A stretch of DNA of 64,000 bases, from assembly GCA_903813345.2 (NCBI GenBank), contig CAIIXF020000006.1, forward strand, positions 20,591,936 through 20,655,935, written 5' to 3'. The notes under the pieces were generated by a model, which was not told the DNA's origin, ran no database searches, and worked only from the letters and a program-made list of their open reading frames with translations. Within the stretch, counting starts at the first letter, position 1; each line of letters begins with the position of its first letter. Position numbers and translations under genes: made by a program. Positions 62,453 through 64,000 of this stretch are shown in pieces. The stretch is from Owenia fusiformis. Lineage: Eukaryota > Annelida > Polychaeta > Sabellida > Oweniidae.

Positions 62453-64000
62453 TTCGGTGTCTCAGTATATTATCTAGGTTGTATTTTTCTAAGCCTATGT
62501 CTAAGCTGAAGCATGTTCTAATATTACAAGGTCACCAACGTTCAAGTGTACAGTAATACTAATATGAAGAGCGATCAATTTTCGCAAGTCTTAAAACGTG
62601 CATCAGTACATGCAGTTATTCCGATTAATCAGTTACAGAATTGGCATCGTCTCCACGAATGAACATAATAATTATTTTACATAATCTTACATACGCAATT
62701 TATTCATACACAAAATAATTCCGAAATGGAAGATATTTGATTACTGTTAATGAACGTTCTTATAAAAAGCATACTCAAAAAATGTTTAAGTCATTAGAAT
62801 TTTTTAACTAAGATAACAGAGTTCTGCATTAACCTTCAATCATTTTCACTACTCCCATATATCATTTACATGACCAGGATCACAATGCAATGGTCATGGT
62901 CAAAATGACCCTTACCTTGCTGAAATTGCTTTTTCAGCCCTCTGAAATCGTGACTGAAAAAAGTTCAGTAAAAGAGAATATATTCTTTTTGTCTTCATAT
63001 TCTTTTTACTTTGGCCTTACACATGCATGAGTATGCTAATGATGAGAAAATTAGGCTAGTAGCCAGGGGAGGGGGAGCTGGCTAGAAATTCTTTAAATAT
63101 CATGCATTTTTTCATTCTAAGCACTTTTCGCATGATCTTTTAACCAAAACTGTCAAAAAGCTCCCTTCCCTTGGAAAAAGCCCCCTTCTTCTTTCAAAAC
63201 TGGCCACGGGGAAGCGAATGAACACAAGAAACTTCTGTACATTTTATAACTGAATTCCCAAGCCTAAGCTGATCAAACGATGAATACAAAAAACAGTAAA
63301 GTGAAACAATTTTGTTGACATTGCTTGAGTTTAGACATAAATCACAGCATTGACTTTTTATTTTATTAATCTATACTATAGAGTTGTTCAAATTGATTTA
63401 TTCATTTGTAACAGTTGTCATTGCATTTATGCAACATTTCAGCTTGTTATGATTATTCGAGAGAATATTGGACGTCAAGCATTTATGGGCCTTTGCAATA
63501 ATTGATATATCGGAAAATAGAAAAACTGAAATTTGAATTACAAATATGGTAATGATTTCTTGAATTATATAGTAATCACAGTGTATGATATCGTTAGAGG
63601 GATCATTATTGTCCTATGTTGTCCGCTCATGCAAGCTGATACAGGAGCCCAAAGGAATATCCAAGGAAAAAAGGAATTCATGATATTTAATAATTTTGTA
63701 TTTAAACTAAAAATAAACACGCTTCCTCAGAATTATGAATTGAATAATCATAATTTAAGGTGTATTCATATTATTCAACATTCAGCAATAGATTTCAGGT
63801 CATGAAAATAACACACTAAATTTCTCGAAAATTAATACCAGTTCACTATCTAAGATGGCGGACAGAAGTGCGATTCGATATTTTTAGTTTTCACCGAATT
63901 AAACTACTTTTTAGATGTCTTAATGCTTTGATAATTGAACTAGATCAGGCTTATATGACAAGGAAACTCTGGAGTGTGAATATTTGTTTCTATACTATGC
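62453..64000. other. Upstream flank of the sulfotransferase, no gene seen
   Basis: This should contain the sulfotransferase promoter (minus strand). I see no clear TATA box at a normal distance. The ATGGCGGACAGAAG start at 63854 is closed by a stop after ten codons. Confidence 0.5.

Noticed and set aside
1-64000. CRISPR arrays, bacterial operons or integrated viral genes
   Set aside because: No direct-repeat/spacer pattern, no clustered prokaryotic frames and no viral replicase or capsid frames were seen; the genes are spliced animal genes.

Overview
The window is AT-rich, intron-rich animal DNA. Three spliced genes can be reconstructed with GT-AG introns, and a fourth is intronless. There is no operon structure, no bacterial or organellar signal, and much of the rest is non-autonomous DNA transposons and fold-back repeats. 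The protein sequences point to a non-vertebrate metazoan. The frequent TACATGTA palindrome and the repeat style suggest a marine invertebrate such as a mollusc, other lophotrochozoan or invertebrate deuterostome, but this is a guess and I cannot name a species.

Layout. 1-14.7 kb has no supportable gene. It holds a hAT-type MITE with an 8-bp target duplication (2.3-2.9 kb), a 956-bp element with 44-bp perfect terminal inverted repeats and a 5-bp target duplication (3.1-4.06 kb), a pair of ~198-bp MITEs and a tRNA-like SINE head. On the minus strand at 14.76-16.51 kb are four consecutive exons of a RERG/RASL-like small GTPase with altered switch residues; its P-loop exon is not securely found. 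17-34 kb is almost all repeats: two copies of a hairpin MITE, a ~5.7-kb inverted repeat whose arms are arrays of ~365-bp monomers with a TA-flanked element in the loop, a 79-bp tandem duplication, a repetitive 'gtgcac' block and an 830-bp fold-back element with a TAAAT duplication. At 34.5-35.5 kb is an intronless plus-strand gene for a type II membrane protein that looks like a Golgi glycosyltransferase. 36.78-50.16 kb is a complete plus-strand gene for the AP-3 adaptor mu subunit, with 12 coding exon positions and 418 residues. It carries two tandem 125-nt versions of exon 5 that must be used alternatively. Its 3' UTR region holds four exact 90-bp repeats. Next come a truncated LINE (51.8-52.3 kb, minus) and a ~4.1-kb inverted repeat (52.5-56.5 kb). 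A two-exon cytosolic sulfotransferase gene (306 residues, minus, 57.46-62.45 kb) follows. Its single 4-kb intron holds a second copy of the 44-bp-TIR element and six copies of a 12-bp motif. 62.5-64 kb shows no gene.

The genes do not form a pathway. AP-3 mu sorts cargo to lysosome-related organelles, the sulfotransferase transfers sulfate from PAPS to small acceptors in the cytosol, the glycosyltransferase-like protein would act in the Golgi lumen, and the GTPase-like protein may be a signalling or pseudo-GTPase scaffold. The main points for follow-up are the duplicated AP-3 mu exon, the atypical GTPase and the density of inverted-repeat elements.
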